Assembly: GCF_014158035.1 (NCBI RefSeq)
Contig: NZ_JACFXW010000001.1
Location: 3,512,001 to 3,576,000 of the forward strand
Source of the DNA: Rhizobium sp. G21
GTDB taxonomy: Bacteria; Pseudomonadota; Alphaproteobacteria; Rhizobiales; Rhizobiaceae
Direction of reading: 5' to 3'
Length of the DNA: 64,000 nt
Shown: piece by piece, positions 42,305 through 50,231 of the stretch
Position numbering within the stretch: the first letter of the stretch is position 1
How the letters are laid out: each line of letters opens with the position of its first letter
Translations under genes and position numbers: made by a program
The notes under the pieces: generated by a model
What the model saw: only the letters and a program-made list of their open reading frames with translations
What the model was told of the DNA's origin: nothing
Databases searched by the model: none

Positions 42305-42643
42305 ATGTCATCTCTTGCCATTTTGAAAAGGTTCGCCGCGCCGGCGGCGGCCAGCGTCGCGCTGTTGACGGCGGGGGCCGCCGCACTGGCGCAGGATGCG
42401 AAGCCGGCCGCCCAAAGAGAAAACTGTCAGGTCCGACCGGATGGGCAGGCGGCTCCCGCACAGCCCCTGACCGAACGTTTGCAGGACTGCAACAGCGTGC
42501 TTCAACCCAAGGGGCTGGGAGATCCGGACATCGTGACGGTTCCGCCCAAGGTGAATGATCCCATGGCGATCAAGCCGCAGCCGCCCGTCGCGCCGGCCGA
42601 TCCAGCCGCCGGCGGTTCAGGCGCCACTCCCGGCTCTCCGTGA
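42305..42643 (+). CDS. Small periplasmic or secreted protein, unknown function
   Basis: 112 residues starting at the ATG behind CAGGGAGAAACGAC. A signal peptide is obvious (PAAASVALLTAGAAALAQ). The mature part is Pro- and Gln-rich with two Cys (REN-C and LQD-C) that could form a disulfide. A candidate EcfG promoter precedes it. The function is unknown; I can only say that it is exported and may be stress induced. Confidence 0.7.
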   Translation: MSSLAILKRFAAPAAASVALLTAGAAALAQDAKPAAQRENCQVRPDGQAAPAQPLTERLQDCNSVLQPKGLGDPDIVTVPPKVNDPMAIKPQPPVAPADPAAGGSGATPGSP

Positions 42644-42683
42644 GAACTTCGACGCGCGTTTCTTCACAATGGAGGATGACGAA

Positions 42684-42929
42684 ATGAATGCGGATGAACT
42701 GGAAAGACGATTGAACGCCCACCGTGAGGTGCTGACCACGATCGTGGCGGCGCTGGCCGGCAAGGGCGAGGTCGATATTCTGGACGACCTGAGGCCAGAC
42801 ACCCTGTTCATGAACGGGCAGGAAGACCCCGGCGTGCTGCCGAGCAGCGCCTTCGCGCTCGAACAGGCGCATGCGGACGAGATCAAACGGATCGTCGACG
42901 CGGCGCGGCAGCGCATCGAGAGGCGTTGA
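42684..42929 (+). CDS. 81-residue small protein, unknown
   Basis: Start at the second ATG (42684) because GGAGG lies 8 bp before it; the earlier ATG at 42669 overlaps that site. Charged helical product: MNADELERRLNAHREVLTTI, then DILDDLRPDTLFMNGQEDPG and QAHADEIKRIVDAARQR. It follows the secreted protein by 40 bp on the same strand and may share its transcript. No family is recognised with confidence. Confidence 0.65.
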   Translation: MNADELERRLNAHREVLTTIVAALAGKGEVDILDDLRPDTLFMNGQEDPGVLPSSAFALEQAHADEIKRIVDAARQRIERR

Positions 42930-42996
42930 CGTCCGAGCCGCCGGGAGGGAACAACCATCCCCGCTCCGTGTTAGTCAGACAGGAAGGAGATATGCG

Positions 42997-43182
42997 ATGT
43001 TGAAATACGAACCCCTCTCTTCGTCCCCTGAGCCGGGCTCGCAACCTCCCGAGCCGGATGTGATGCCGCCGCCCGTGTGGAAGCCGGATCCGCCGATTCA
43101 GGAGCCGGAGCCCGATCGTCTTCCCGACGAGGAGCCCCTGCCCAATCCCGACGAAACACGCGCGCCGCCGAAACAGGTGTAG
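42997..43182 (+). CDS. 61-residue proline-rich small protein
   Basis: ATG at 42997 after AAGGAGATATGCG; the ATG at 42992 runs into a stop at once. The protein is mostly Pro, Glu and Asp (EPLSSSPEPGSQPPEPD, then PDRLPDEEPLPNPDETRAPP), so it will be extended and unfolded. Third-position composition supports coding. Function unknown; third gene of a possible small stress operon. Confidence 0.55.
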   Translation: MLKYEPLSSSPEPGSQPPEPDVMPPPVWKPDPPIQEPEPDRLPDEEPLPNPDETRAPPKQV

Positions 43183-43202
43183 ACTGTCGCGGCGACGCGG
43201 CA

Positions 43203-43421
43203 TCATCGATTTCGCGTGCCGCGTTCGTCATAGTTTACGTCCCAATCGCCCGGGCCTTTCTTCTGGCCCGGGTTTTTCGCGTCTGTGGCGTCTTCCTGTC
43301 CGGTAATGACCGTGGGTTTGGCGCTCGCCACGCCGCTCGCCTTGCGGTCCGCCTGACTGGGGGCGAACTGTCCCTCGGCGTCTTTGCGGATCTTGCGCAG
43401 GTCTTTGTCGGTCTGTTCCAT
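43203..43421 (-). CDS. 72-residue hydrophilic small protein
   Basis: Start at ATG 43421 with AGGGAGACCACC. It reads MEQTDKDLRKIRKDAEGQF, then ADRKASGVASAKPTVI and ends in a basic, disordered tail. It contains a strong GC hairpin inside the coding region (CCCGGGCC/GGCCCGGG type at about 43248-43272) that is probably incidental. A divergent promoter pair lies upstream. Unknown function. Confidence 0.6.
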   Translation of the reverse strand: MEQTDKDLRKIRKDAEGQFAPSQADRKASGVASAKPTVITGQEDATDAKNPGQKKGPGDWDVNYDERGTRNR

Positions 43422-43447
43422 GGTGGTCTCCCTGGGTTTTCCTCAAG

Positions 43448-43472
43448 AACCGCCGAATGTGGGAGAGGTTCC
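43448..43472 (-). promoter_or_regulatory. Candidate EcfG promoter for the 72-residue gene
   Basis: Minus strand GGAAC-N16-GGTT, 27 bp before the start codon at 43421. Confidence 0.45.
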
Positions 43473-43491
43473 CGTCCATTTGGGCGGGCAG

Positions 43492-43517
43492 GGAACCCGA
43501 GGCGCGCGCTTAGTGTT
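43492..43517 (+). promoter_or_regulatory. Candidate EcfG promoter for the BON gene
   Basis: Plus strand GGAAC-N17-TGTT, 33 bp before the ATG at 43550. The -10 is a weak match. Confidence 0.35.
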
Positions 43518-43549
43518 GTTGTCGACAGCGACGTCAAAGGAGAAGCCGC

Positions 43550-43831
43550 ATGGTGTTCAAACCTCAGACCTTTCATGGCGATACGCCTGAGATCGACGAG
43601 CCTGCCGGGTCCGCCGGAACCGAGGCGCGGGTGGCCGACGCGCTTGCCCGCGCCGCCGATCTCGACGCCACGCAGGTGTCGGTGACGGAAGTCGACGGGG
43701 CCATCGTGCTCGGCGGGATGGTGCTCTATCCCGAGGAAGTGGCGATCGCCGGCGACATCGCCGAACGGGTCGGCGGTCTGCCCGTTCGAAACGCAATTCG
43801 CTGTCAGAGCGAAACGCCGCGCGGCGCCTGA
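43550..43831 (+). CDS. BON-domain small protein
   Basis: 93 residues with an AAGGAG site. The segment ARVADALARAADLDATQVSV, then VDGAIVLGGMVLYPEEVAIA matches the BON domain, which binds phospholipid or other polymers and is common in osmotic-stress proteins such as OsmY. No signal peptide, so it may stay in the cytoplasm. It is possibly driven by the promoter motif at 43492. A second BON gene, broken, lies at 56.1-56.6 kb. Confidence 0.72.
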   Translation: MVFKPQTFHGDTPEIDEPAGSAGTEARVADALARAADLDATQVSVTEVDGAIVLGGMVLYPEEVAIAGDIAERVGGLPVRNAIRCQSETPRGA

Positions 43832-43888
43832 TCCCGAGTCGCCGACCGCAGCCGCTTGTCTTCGACGGACGATCGCTTCGCTCTGGTG

Positions 43889-44452
43889 CTACGATCGGAA
43901 CGGCTTGCTCAGATAGGGCGAATTCCGGACGCCGAAGCGGAGCAGTTCCTCCGCCGCTTTGGTGATGCCGATGCGGGGCCCGATCGCCATATCGGGTCGT
44001 GCGGGGCTCGTCCGGATTTCGAAGGGAAAACCTATCATCTCCGTCCCATCTTCCGCGCCCGTGACGCCGAGCGCTTCGGTCAGGCGGCCCGGACCCGCGC
44101 AGAGTAGCCGGTCGGGTAGGCCGCCGCGGCGTTCGCGCATGGCGTCCAGCTTCTCTGTGGGGGCGAGGGCGCGGATCAGCACCGCGCTCGCCGGTTCGCA
44201 GACCACATTCAGGCACCAGTGCATGCCGTAGGAGCGGTAGACATAGGCGCGACCGGCGGGGCCGAACATCGCGCCGTTGCGCGGCGTCCGGCCGCGATAG
44301 CTGTGCGAAGCGGGATCGTGGCGATGATAGGCTTCCGTCTCCACGATCACGCCGCCAGCACCGCGAAAAAGAAGAGTCATTCCAAGAAGATCTCGCGCCA
44401 CGCTTTCGGCCGGTCGATTGAAAAAGTCTCTGTCGCGGAGCACTGTCGTCAT
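43889..44452 (-). CDS. DNA-3-methyladenine glycosylase (AAG/MPG family)
   Basis: 187 residues, normal for bacterial AAG. It shows VARDLLGMTLLFRGAGGVIV, then ETEAYHRHDPASHSYRGRTP (catalytic Glu in ETEAY) and FGPAGRAYVYRSYGMHWCLN. It removes alkylated purines in base excision repair. Its place among stress genes fits DNA protection, though no stress promoter is visible in front of it. Confidence 0.9.
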   Translation of the reverse strand: MTTVLRDRDFFNRPAESVARDLLGMTLLFRGAGGVIVETEAYHRHDPASHSYRGRTPRNGAMFGPAGRAYVYRSYGMHWCLNVVCEPASAVLIRALAPTEKLDAMRERRGGLPDRLLCAGPGRLTEALGVTGAEDGTEMIGFPFEIRTSPARPDMAIGPRIGITKAAEELLRFGVRNSPYLSKPFRS

Positions 44453-44825
44453 GTTTCGTCACTCTTGGCGAACCCAACGGAAGCTGTCTTCCCTAACGTC
44501 AGAATATTGTATTTCGTAGACTTGAACGACAAACTTGGCGAGTATGGATTCGGCCATGTCTTTGCTCCGTAAGTGATGACGAAGATTGGTTTGATCATAA
44601 GCGAACATCCATCCGAATTACTTCCCACCGTCAAAAATATTTTAATAACTTCAATCTGATGATAATGTCTGCGGCACGGCCTCTCCGACAAAATGGACAT
44701 GATTCGGCGATCGGGGAGGAACCGGAAAAGCCCAGCGAAGTTGTAGTGGATACCAGATATCATTTTTGGAACCTAGCCGGGGGCCGCATGCCGCAGAGAT
44801 CAGCACCCATCAGTGGGAAACGTCC
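44453..44825. other. AT-rich intergenic region before glgA
   Basis: 373 bp with no gene I can support; short frames on both strands lack ribosome sites and biased codons. It contains the candidate EcfG promoter for glgA at 44718-44742 and probably that of the divergent glycosylase gene. Confidence 0.5.
44718..44742 (+). promoter_or_regulatory. Candidate EcfG promoter for glgA
   Basis: GGAAC-N16-AGTT, 83 bp before the glgA start codon. Confidence 0.4.
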
Positions 44826-46298
44826 ATGAAAATCCTGTCCGTCACTTCTGAGGTTTTTCCCTATATCAAGACTGGCGGGCTCGCGGATGTGACTGGTTCT
44901 CTCCCGAAGGCCTTGAAGGTGTTCGGCGTCGACTCCATTACCCTTGTGCCTGGTTATCCCGTCTTCGATACGCTGCTGGCGGCGCAACCGCCGCTGTTCC
45001 GGTTCGACGAAATACTCGGCGAGGACGCCGCGCTGCATTTCGTGCAGACGCCGGATGCCGCTCTGTTCGTGCTGGATATTCCCGCGCTTTATCGCCGCCC
45101 CGGCGGCCCCTATGTCAACGAGCATGGCGTCGATCATCCCGACAACTGGAAGCGGTTCGCGGCGCTGTCGCTCGCCGGCGCGCTGATCGCCAATGGCGAA
45201 TTGCCCGGCTGGAGCCCCGACCTCGTTCATACGCATGACTGGCAGTCGGCGCTGACCTCGGTTTATATGCGCCATATGGGCTGCGATAAGCCGGTCGTGC
45301 TGACGATCCACAACATCGCGTTTCAGGGACAGTATTCGGCTGCGCTCCTGCCTTATCTTCATCTGCCGCCCAGCGCGCTCAGCATGGATTGCCTGGAATA
45401 TTACGGCGACATCTGCTTCCTCAAAGGCGGACTGATGACGTCGGATCTCATCACCACCGTCAGCCCGACATATGCGCGGGAAATCCTCACGCCGCGTTTC
45501 GGCATGGGGTTGGACGGCGTGTTGCGCCATCGCCGCGAGGATATGCGCGGCATCTTGAACGGCATCGACGAGGATGTCTGGGATCCCGCGACCGACCCGC
45601 TTCTGCCGCAGGTCTTCGATGTCGACAGTCTCGACCTCAAGGCGGTGAACAAGAAGGCGCTCAACGCGCGGCTCGGCCTGCATGACGACGATGCCCCGAT
45701 CTTCTCCTGCATCAGCCGCCTGACCTGGCAAAAGGGCATGGACATGGTGGCGTACGCCGCCGATTATCTCGTCTTCAATGGCGGCAAGCTGGTGATCTGC
45801 GGCAAGGGCGATCCCGAGATCGAGGCTATGCTGCAGTCCATGCAGGCCCGTCATCCAGGCCGCATCGCCGTCAATATCGGCTATAGCGAAGAGCTCGCCC
45901 ATCTCATCCATGGCGGCTCGGACGCCATCATCCAGCCTTCGCGCTTCGAGCCCTGCGGGCTGACCCAACTCTACGGGCTGCGCTATGGCGCGATCCCCGT
46001 CGTGTCCCGAACAGGCGGACTGGCCGAAACGGTGATCGACGCCAACGACGCCGCCATGAACGCCGAAGTCGCCACCGGCTTCCAGTTTCATCCGGTCACC
46101 ACCGACGGCCTCTGCCACGCCATTCGCCGCGCCATGGATGTTTACGCCGACCCCGTCCAGTGGCGGCAATTGCAGACCCAGGCGATGAAGGCGCGGTTTT
46201 CATGGGAGCGCAGCGCCGGCAGATATGCGGCGCTGTTCCGCAGCCTGGTGAGCCGCTCGGGGGCGACAGGGTTCGAGATGCGGCTGGCCGCGGGGTAA
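44826..46298 (+). CDS. glgA: Glycogen synthase (ADP-glucose dependent, GT5)
   Basis: 490 residues. Start chosen at 44826, giving MKILSVTSEVFPYIKTGGLA, with the KTGGL ADP-glucose binding motif close to the N-terminus as in all GlgA; the longer frame from 44766 would add 20 residues before this conserved start. Further motifs: ITLVPGYPVFDTLL, HDWQSALTSVYM and C-terminal RFEPCGLTQLYGLRYG. It adds glucosyl units to glycogen. GlgX and TreZ lie 4-8 kb downstream but glgB, glgC and glgP are not in the window. Confidence 0.94.
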   Translation: MKILSVTSEVFPYIKTGGLADVTGSLPKALKVFGVDSITLVPGYPVFDTLLAAQPPLFRFDEILGEDAALHFVQTPDAALFVLDIPALYRRPGGPYVNEHGVDHPDNWKRFAALSLAGALIANGELPGWSPDLVHTHDWQSALTSVYMRHMGCDKPVVLTIHNIAFQGQYSAALLPYLHLPPSALSMDCLEYYGDICFLKGGLMTSDLITTVSPTYAREILTPRFGMGLDGVLRHRREDMRGILNGIDEDVWDPATDPLLPQVFDVDSLDLKAVNKKALNARLGLHDDDAPIFSCISRLTWQKGMDMVAYAADYLVFNGGKLVICGKGDPEIEAMLQSMQARHPGRIAVNIGYSEELAHLIHGGSDAIIQPSRFEPCGLTQLYGLRYGAIPVVSRTGGLAETVIDANDAAMNAEVATGFQFHPVTTDGLCHAIRRAMDVYADPVQWRQLQTQAMKARFSWERSAGRYAALFRSLVSRSGATGFEMRLAAG

Positions 46299-46398
46299 GG
46301 CGGCTTCAGTCACGTGTTGAATCCCGGCGACGTCTGTTCGGCGACGTGGCTGTCTGACCATTTCCGGTGTTGTATGACGTACTCTCCACCTTCGTCCG

Positions 46399-46899
46399 CT
46401 AACCGGACTGAGGCAGCGCTTGCCGTCTTGCGTTCCGCGCCAGAAAGAAGAATTGGACGACGACTCCCACGATAAACATCGCTGCGACGATCCCGAGCGC
46501 CGCCTTCAACACCGGGGAATTCTGGTCGGCGGCAATCGGATGACCGTCCGGAACGCGGCGCAGCGTTTCCGAAACCGACGGAACCATCAGCAGAAATACG
46601 GTGACGCTGAGAAGAAGGGTTTCAACGTATTTTTGGAGGCGTCCGAGGAAAGTGAGCCGGTGGGCGGCATAACCGGCAATGAGACAAAGCAAAGTGACGA
46701 TGGCGATCGCCGGGCTTATCGGCGCCTTGGCGACCAGAAAGATCGTCAGACTTCCGATCAGCATACAGATGAAGTAGATGCGCCCGGCAATGCTGTCCGT
46801 TTTTATCCGCCCGAACCTGACGATCATGTACAAGGCGGCGGGTATGGCGGGAAGGCTTCCCAGAGTGTGGATCCATCCAAGCGTCGTAATTCCAAACAT
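46399..46899 (-). CDS. Small membrane protein with about four helices, unknown
   Basis: 166 residues from ATG 46899 (AAAGGAACC site). Four hydrophobic helices are apparent (LGSLPAIPAALYMIV, ICMLIGSLTIFLVA, IAIVTLLCLIAGYAA, LLSVTVFLLMVPSV, with a fifth near VAAMFIVGVVVQFFFLA). It resembles DUF2306-like integral membrane proteins only in general layout, so no function is given. Confidence 0.65.
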   Translation of the reverse strand: MFGITTLGWIHTLGSLPAIPAALYMIVRFGRIKTDSIAGRIYFICMLIGSLTIFLVAKAPISPAIAIVTLLCLIAGYAAHRLTFLGRLQKYVETLLLSVTVFLLMVPSVSETLRRVPDGHPIAADQNSPVLKAALGIVAAMFIVGVVVQFFFLARNARRQALPQSG

Positions 46900-47036
46900 T
46901 ATGGTTCCTTTCGCGTGATTATCTGGCCGATACCGGCCCGTTTGGGTCAAAGGACTGGAAACAAGGCTTCCATCCTACTAGTTGGTAGTCAAGCCGGGCG
47001 CACCATTGCGACGCCGCGTCCGGCGATGGCGCTCTG

Positions 47037-47635
47037 TCACTGTTGCGTAGTGAGCTTCGCGACTTTGATGTGGTCCAACGCCGCCGACGCGATCATGGAA
47101 AACTTCCCCGCATCCCCGTAAGCCCGCGCCGACAGCATGGCCCCATGGATGACCGCCATGAACAACTCCGCTTCATCACGAGGCGTATGTCTGAGGTGAA
47201 TGAGACCTTCTTTCGAGGCGCGCTCGAATACTCGTGTCAGCCATCCCGACAGAAGATGGAAATATGCCTTGACCTCGACGGCGACGTCCGACGGCAGCAG
47301 CGGCAACTCACTCGCCAACAAGGCGCAGACACAAAATGGGCGACTTCCGTCCTCGATGCACTCTGCCCAATGGCCGATGAAAGCCTGCAGTTGTTCGATC
47401 GGGTCTGTGACATCGCGCTCAAGCATGTCAAGGGCCGCCTCGGCATCCTGGCGATATCGTTTGACGAGAGCCAGAACCAGATCAACTTTCGTGGGAAAAT
47501 GATGGTGGATGCTGCCTTGCGGATGCCGACGATCTCGGAAATGTCCGCATAACTGAAACCATTGTAGCCGCCGGAGACGATCAGCTTTTGCGCGCTGGCG
47601 AGGATGTGCTCGAAATTGGACAGAACGTTGCTCAT
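47037..47635 (-). CDS. TetR family regulator, frameshifted
   Basis: N-terminal frame: ILASAQKLIVSGGYNGFSYA, then DISEIVGIRK. One base is missing near 47514 (AAGGCA-GCATC); restoring an A gives RKASIHHHFPTKVDLVLALV and connects to the second frame, LDMLERDVTDPIEQLQAFIG, through to the stop at 47037. The corrected length is about 199 residues, typical of TetR. It lies upstream of the small membrane protein gene on the same strand and could regulate it. Confidence 0.75.
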
Positions 47636-47843
47636 GTCAAACGTCTACCTTCTAGTAGGGAGCCTGTCAAACCAAAATGATCATGGTCGCGGGCTCGGTT
47701 GGAGAAGATGCTCGACTGCATCGGCTTGAAAGCGCCGCGTCCCGGCAACGCCGCGCGCCCGGGCTTTAACAACACATCGCTTCTAGGGATCAAGGAAGCA
47801 CTGACGGCGGGCAGCGCGACACCCCCTTTATAGAAGCAGCAAC

Positions 47844-47872
47844 AAAAAAGGGCCGCCTCGCGGCGACCCTTC
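47844..47872 (-). terminator. Terminator after the PRC-barrel gene
   Basis: Minus strand GGGTCGCC, GCGA loop, GGCGGCCC stem followed by TTTTTT, 24 bp after the stop at 47896. The remaining 260-bp gap to the TetR gene shows no gene. Confidence 0.75.
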
Positions 47873-47895
47873 GATATCGAGATCCAAGGCCGAGA

Positions 47896-48993
47896 TTACT
47901 TGGCGGCGGCCTTGTATTCCGGCTGAGCCTTCAGCGTGTCCTTGTTGGCGTCGATATAGACGCGGACATCGTCACCCTTGGTGTTGCGCATGATGTTCAG
48001 CTCTTCCGGGCTGACGGCGATCTCACGGGCGCCGATGCCGAGGAAGCCGCCGACGTCGAGCACGACGTCCTGGATCTGGCCCTGCTCGTTCATGACGAGA
48101 CGATTGATCGTGGCGACGTCTTCATCCTTCGGACCATAAACCGTCGCGCCCTGCAGCTTTTCAGCGGTCAGTTCGGTCGGCTGTGCGGTCTCATAGCCAT
48201 CGCGGGTCACGGTCGGCGGGGTGAGGCGCGTACGATTGTCGGTCATCGCCGTGCCGGTCGCATTTTCGGTGTTCGTCGAAGCCGTGGTCTGCATGTCCTG
48301 CTGGGCTGCGGCGTCGGTCTGCGCCTGATCGGCTGCCGGCGGCGTGGCCGTGGCGGGGGTGTTGGCGGCCTGGGTGTCGACGCCCGAATTCATGCCGGTG
48401 TTGTTGCCGTTTGCAGCCGTCATGTCGGTCGAAGCAGCGCCGGTCGCCGCCGGGGCAGTCGCAGCCGGTGCGGTCGCCATGGTGTTGCCGGCCGCGTCAG
48501 CCGCCGGAGCGTTGGACGCGGTTTCTTCCGGAGCAGTCCAGGCCGGAGCATCGTTCAGCGCCTGCTTGTTGGCGTTGATCACCAGGAAGTAGTCATCGGC
48601 ACCGTCGCCGTTCTTGACGAACTTCACCTGGTCCATCGGGACGGCGACGTTCTTTTCGCCGATGCCGAGGAAGCCGCCGACGCCGAGAACCACGGCCTTC
48701 ACGTCGCCCTGACGATCCATCAGCACTTCGTTGATTTCGCCGACGTCATCCCAGTCGCGCTCGGCGCCTGGCTGAACCGCCTGATCGGCCGCCATGGCCT
48801 GCTCTGTCGCATAAATGCGCTGACCGATGAATTCGGACGCACGCACATCATCGGGCCCCGCCTGGTACGAGCTGAACTGCATCGACTCGCCAGTGGTCGC
48901 GGCGGGGGCCGTGGTCGACTGGTCCGAGGACTGTGCAAAGGCGCTGCCGCCCATTACGAGCACGATTGCCGTCGTTGCCAAAAAGCTTTTCAT
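47896..48993 (-). CDS. Secreted protein with two PRC-barrel domains
   Basis: 365 residues from the ATG at 48993 (AAGGAG site; GTG at 48996 is worse). A signal peptide is clear (ATTAIVLVMGGSAFAQ). Domain one (about 50-130) reads DVGEINEVLMDRQGDVKAVV, then LGVGGFLGIGEKNVAVPMDQ; domain two (about 275-355) repeats it as ATINRLVMNEQGQIQDVVLD and VGGFLGIGAREIAVSPEE. Between them lies an Ala/Thr/Asn-rich low-complexity linker of about 130 residues. PRC-barrels often bind RNA or other proteins; here the role is envelope related. A candidate EcfG promoter is upstream. Confidence 0.85.
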   Translation of the reverse strand: MKSFLATTAIVLVMGGSAFAQSSDQSTTAPAATTGESMQFSSYQAGPDDVRASEFIGQRIYATEQAMAADQAVQPGAERDWDDVGEINEVLMDRQGDVKAVVLGVGGFLGIGEKNVAVPMDQVKFVKNGDGADDYFLVINANKQALNDAPAWTAPEETASNAPAADAAGNTMATAPAATAPAATGAASTDMTAANGNNTGMNSGVDTQAANTPATATPPAADQAQTDAAAQQDMQTTASTNTENATGTAMTDNRTRLTPPTVTRDGYETAQPTELTAEKLQGATVYGPKDEDVATINRLVMNEQGQIQDVVLDVGGFLGIGAREIAVSPEELNIMRNTKGDDVRVYIDANKDTLKAQPEYKAAAK

Positions 48994-49090
48994 CACGCGA
49001 TCTCCTTGAGTTAAACTTTATAGTTCGTGTTCATGCTGCCGCATTTACTTTGAACTTTCGGCGCGCCGTAGCGTGTCGCCGTGTCCCAGA

Positions 49091-49115
49091 AACTGCTCGC
49101 GACGGGAAAGGTTCC
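49091..49115 (-). promoter_or_regulatory. Candidate EcfG promoter for the PRC-barrel gene
   Basis: Minus strand GGAAC-N16-AGTT, about 98 bp before the start codon. The 407-bp gap between the PRC-barrel and DUF892 genes holds this and one opposite-strand promoter, and no gene. Confidence 0.4.
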
Positions 49116-49192
49116 GATGACCGGCCGATTAAACCGATGTTTCGGCCCTCAACCTCACGTGGAGAATTTCTTGTGAATCTTGCTCACATTCA

Positions 49193-49218
49193 GGAACTTT
49201 CCCGAGGCAGCCTTCGTT
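49193..49218 (+). promoter_or_regulatory. Candidate EcfG promoter for the DUF892 gene
   Basis: Plus strand GGAAC-N17-CGTT, full match, about 180 bp before the DUF892 ATG. Confidence 0.55.
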
Positions 49219-49400
49219 TGGGGCCCGCGTGACGCGATGCCTTTTCTTCTTACGCATATGTGAGAAGGGCGCGCGAACGTGACGCGACAGGATGCGGTTC
49301 GGAGGTTGACGCCTTCGCCGCAAATGGGCGGAGTTTGGCGTTTTGAAGATTATATCCAATCTCTCTCCCTCAATGGAAACTATTCCCTAAGGAGAAAAAC

Positions 49401-49900
49401 ATGGCTCAGAAAATGCTCGAAGATCTGTTCTACGACACGCTCAAGGATATCTATTATGCCGAGCGCCAGATCCTCAAGGCGCTGCCGAAGATGGCGCGCA
49501 GCGCCAACGACCCCAAGCTGAAGCAGGCTTTCGAAAAGCATAAGGAAGAGACCCAGGGCCAGATCGAGCGCCTGCAGCAGGTGTTCGAGCTGATCGGCAA
49601 GCGCGCCCAGGGCAAGACCTGCGAAGCGATCAAGGCATCATCGCCGAAGGCGAAGAGATCATGGACGAATTCAAGGGCGCCCCGGCGCTCGACGCCGGCC
49701 TCATTTCCTCGGCCCAGGCGGTCGAGCATTATGAGATCACCCGTTACGGCACGCTTCGCACCTGGGCGAACCAGCTCGGCTACAAGGACGCCGTCAAGCT
49801 GCTCGAGATGACCCTGGAAGAGGAGTCGCGCACCGACGAGGACCTGACCAAACTCGCTGAAACCGCGGTCAACGCGGCAGCTCAGCAGAAGGCCGCCTAA
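49401..49900 (+). CDS. Ferritin-like DUF892 protein (YciE/YciF family), frameshifted
   Basis: Family of four-helix ferritin-like stress proteins of about 165 residues. Start MAQKMLEDLFYDTLKDIYYA with an AAGGAG site. One base is lost near 49634 (ATCAAG-GCATC; a third G is expected), after which the correct frame continues as IIAEGEEIMDEFKGAPALDA, AVEHYEITRYGTLRTWANQL to the stop at 49900. The metal-type residues Glu and His in AVEHYEITRY are present. The family is induced by stress in many bacteria; the exact activity is not established. Confidence 0.82.
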
Positions 49901-49912
49901 GGCTATTCGATC

Positions 49913-49945
49913 GGACCCCGGCGCAATTTGCGCCGGGGTCCTTTT
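49913..49945 (+). terminator. Terminator after the DUF892 gene
   Basis: A near-perfect 13-bp stem, GGACCCCGGCGCA with TGCGCCGGGGTCC, a three-base loop and TTTT, 12 bp after the stop. Confidence 0.92.
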
Positions 49946-50183
49946 CGGCCCATGATCTGGGTTCGCGTAACACACGCCGCGAAGATGCGCCCATACTGCT
50001 GTTGCTACGCAGTGCCATCAGCGGGCGCCTGCCGTTTGATCGATTTCTGACATCGCTCACCATGTGAGCGTCCTGTCCAACACGGCGCCGGCAACTCATC
50101 CTCATTGTCCGTTAAGTTTCAGGTCCGGTTGGCGATCGCGAACCCCGCGTTGCGTAGGGCGGCTCAAAATACGTCTCGTTTCC

Positions 50184-50208
50184 GGAACGACCTCGCGCGC
50201 TCGAAGTT
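50184..50208 (+). promoter_or_regulatory. Candidate EcfG promoter for treZ
   Basis: GGAAC-N16-AGTT, 24 bp before the start codon of treZ. Confidence 0.45.
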
Positions 50209-50231
50209 TCCCCAAGACCGGAGGTTACCAG

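Noticed and set aside
43248..43275. Strong GC hairpin followed by T-run, looks like a terminator on the plus strand
   Set aside because: It lies within the coding sequence of the 72-residue minus-strand gene. It might end plus-strand transcripts, but I cannot decide this, so it is not listed.
44449..44763. 104-residue minus-strand ORF before glgA
   Set aside because: No ribosome site, atypical AT-rich codons and overlap with the likely promoter region.
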